Part shown: positions 35,630-36,292 of the stretch, piece by piece
Layout: the number at the start of each line of letters is the position of its first letter
Position numbering within the stretch: the first letter of the stretch is position 1
The notes under the pieces: model-generated
Database searches by the model: none
What the model was told of the DNA's origin: nothing
Seen by the model: only the letters and a program-made list of their open reading frames with translations
Made by a program: the position numbers and the translations under genes
Assembly (NCBI RefSeq): GCF_003337275.1
Contig: NZ_QPJQ01000041.1
Coordinates: 1 to 36,292, forward strand
DNA length: 36,292 nucleotides
Direction: 5' to 3'
DNA from: Marinomonas foliarum
Lineage (GTDB): Bacteria; Pseudomonadota; Gammaproteobacteria; Pseudomonadales; Marinomonadaceae

Positions 35630-36292
35630 GGAACATGCGAATAAGTCCCTCTCATGAGACAATCTCTTTTTTAGTCTTCGAGCCTCAACCATGTCACACC
35701 AACTCACTTTTGCCGACAGCGAGTTCAACAACAAACGCCGTAAAACACGTAAGGAAATTTTCCTTTCTCGCATGAATGAGTTGATGCCTTGGGATCAACT
35801 TGAAGCGGTTATTGAGCCGTTCTATCCTAAACCAGGGAACGGTAGAAGACCTTATCCGCTATCAACCATGTTCCGCATTCACTGCATGCAACATTGGTAC
35901 AACATGAGTGATCCAGCGATGGAGGATGCCTTGTATGAGATCACATCCATGCGCTTATTTGCTGACTTATCGTTAGATAACCCAATTCCTGATCACACCA
36001 CCATCATGAATTTCAGACACTTATTAGAGAAACACAAACTCTCGCGCCAGCTTTTTAAAGAAGTGAACAGATGGCTGTCTGATGCAGGCATTTACCTCAA
36101 AGAAGGCACCATTGTGGATGCGACTATTATTGAAGCGGCCAGCTCAACGAAAAACAAAGCCAAAGAAAGAGACCCTGAAATGCACCAAACTCAAAAAGGT
36201 AAGCAGTGGTTCTTTGGCTTAAAAGCCCATATTGGTGTTGACGCTAGAACGGGGTTAACTCACAGCGTGAGTACAACGGCGGCCAACGTTCA
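35630..36292 (+). mobile_element. IS5-family insertion sequence, left part
   Basis: The element end GGAACATGCGAATAAG starts at 35630, directly after CTAG (35626-35629), which fits the 4-bp YTAR-type target of IS5. The end is close to the IS5 terminal repeat as I remember it (GGAAGGTGCGAATAAG). The rest of the element lies beyond the window, so its right end and target duplication cannot be checked. Confidence 0.85.
35691..36292 (+). CDS. IS5-family DDE transposase, N-terminal 200 residues
   Basis: The frame begins [18 protein letters not shown] and continues with [32 protein letters not shown] and [19 protein letters not shown], the typical N-terminal domain of IS5-group transposases. The first catalytic Asp lies in VDATIIEA and a second conserved segment is [14 protein letters not shown]. 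There is no frameshift or stop within the visible part, so the gene is probably intact, but it runs off the window at about two thirds of the usual length. A degraded relative lies in inverted orientation near the left edge. Confidence 0.93.
   Translation, partial: MSHQLTFADSEFNNKRRKTRKEIFLSRMNELMPWDQLEAVIEPFYPKPGNGRRPYPLSTMFRIHCMQHWYNMSDPAMEDALYEITSMRLFADLSLDNPIPDHTTIMNFRHLLEKHKLSRQLFKEVNRWLSDAGIYLKEGTIVDATIIEAASSTKNKAKERDPEMHQTQKGKQWFFGLKAHIGVDARTGLTHSVSTTAANV

Noticed and set aside
35567..35773. 68-codon minus-strand open frame
   Set aside because: It is antisense to the IS end and the transposase start.

Overview
The window looks like an accessory stretch from a marine gammaproteobacterium, perhaps Marinomonas or a relative. 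That guess rests on the mosaic gene content, moderate to low GC and the style of the proteins, not on a marker gene. It carries two large functional blocks, each next to a toxin-like gene, and has IS5-family sequence at both ends.

Left edge (1-1107): the last codons of an unidentified gene, then an internally deleted, decayed IS5-family copy (about 424-939, minus).

Copper/silver resistance (1108-15760, all minus): read in transcription order, a small Met/His/Cys-rich exported protein, cusC-cusB-cusA (CusB carries a C-terminal CusF-like domain), copC, copD, a second small Cys-rich exported protein, the multicopper oxidase copA with a Met-rich repeat array, copB, a small membrane protein, a CPC-type P-type Cu ATPase and a DUF411 protein. 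Together these cover cytoplasmic export (P-type ATPase), periplasmic oxidation and binding (CopA, CopC, DUF411) and export across the envelope (CusCBA). No copper-responsive regulator lies in the window.

hipBA (about 15844-17706, plus): a HipB/HipA toxin-antitoxin pair enclosed by near-perfect 26-bp inverted repeats.

Tetritol (erythritol-type) catabolism (17808-33966): on the minus strand eryA-eryB-eryC-eryD and then eryR-eryH-eryI, the same gene order as the alphaproteobacterial (Brucella) erythritol locus. Diverging on the plus strand are a DUF2291 protein and an ABC sugar importer (ATPase, permease, binding protein), followed by transketolase and transaldolase. The inferred flow is import, phosphorylation by EryA, oxidation by EryB, isomerisation by EryC/EryH/EryI to D-erythrose 4-phosphate, and entry into the pentose phosphate pathway through the locus's own transketolase and transaldolase. 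The two long intergenic regions hold unexplained inverted-repeat structures, including a possible structured leader for the importer operon.

Right edge (33967-36292): a strong inverted repeat sharing a core with the hipBA repeats, a Fic-domain protein with an N-terminal inhibitory motif, and the first two thirds of an IS5-family transposase that runs off the window. No tRNA, rRNA or CRISPR array was recognised.
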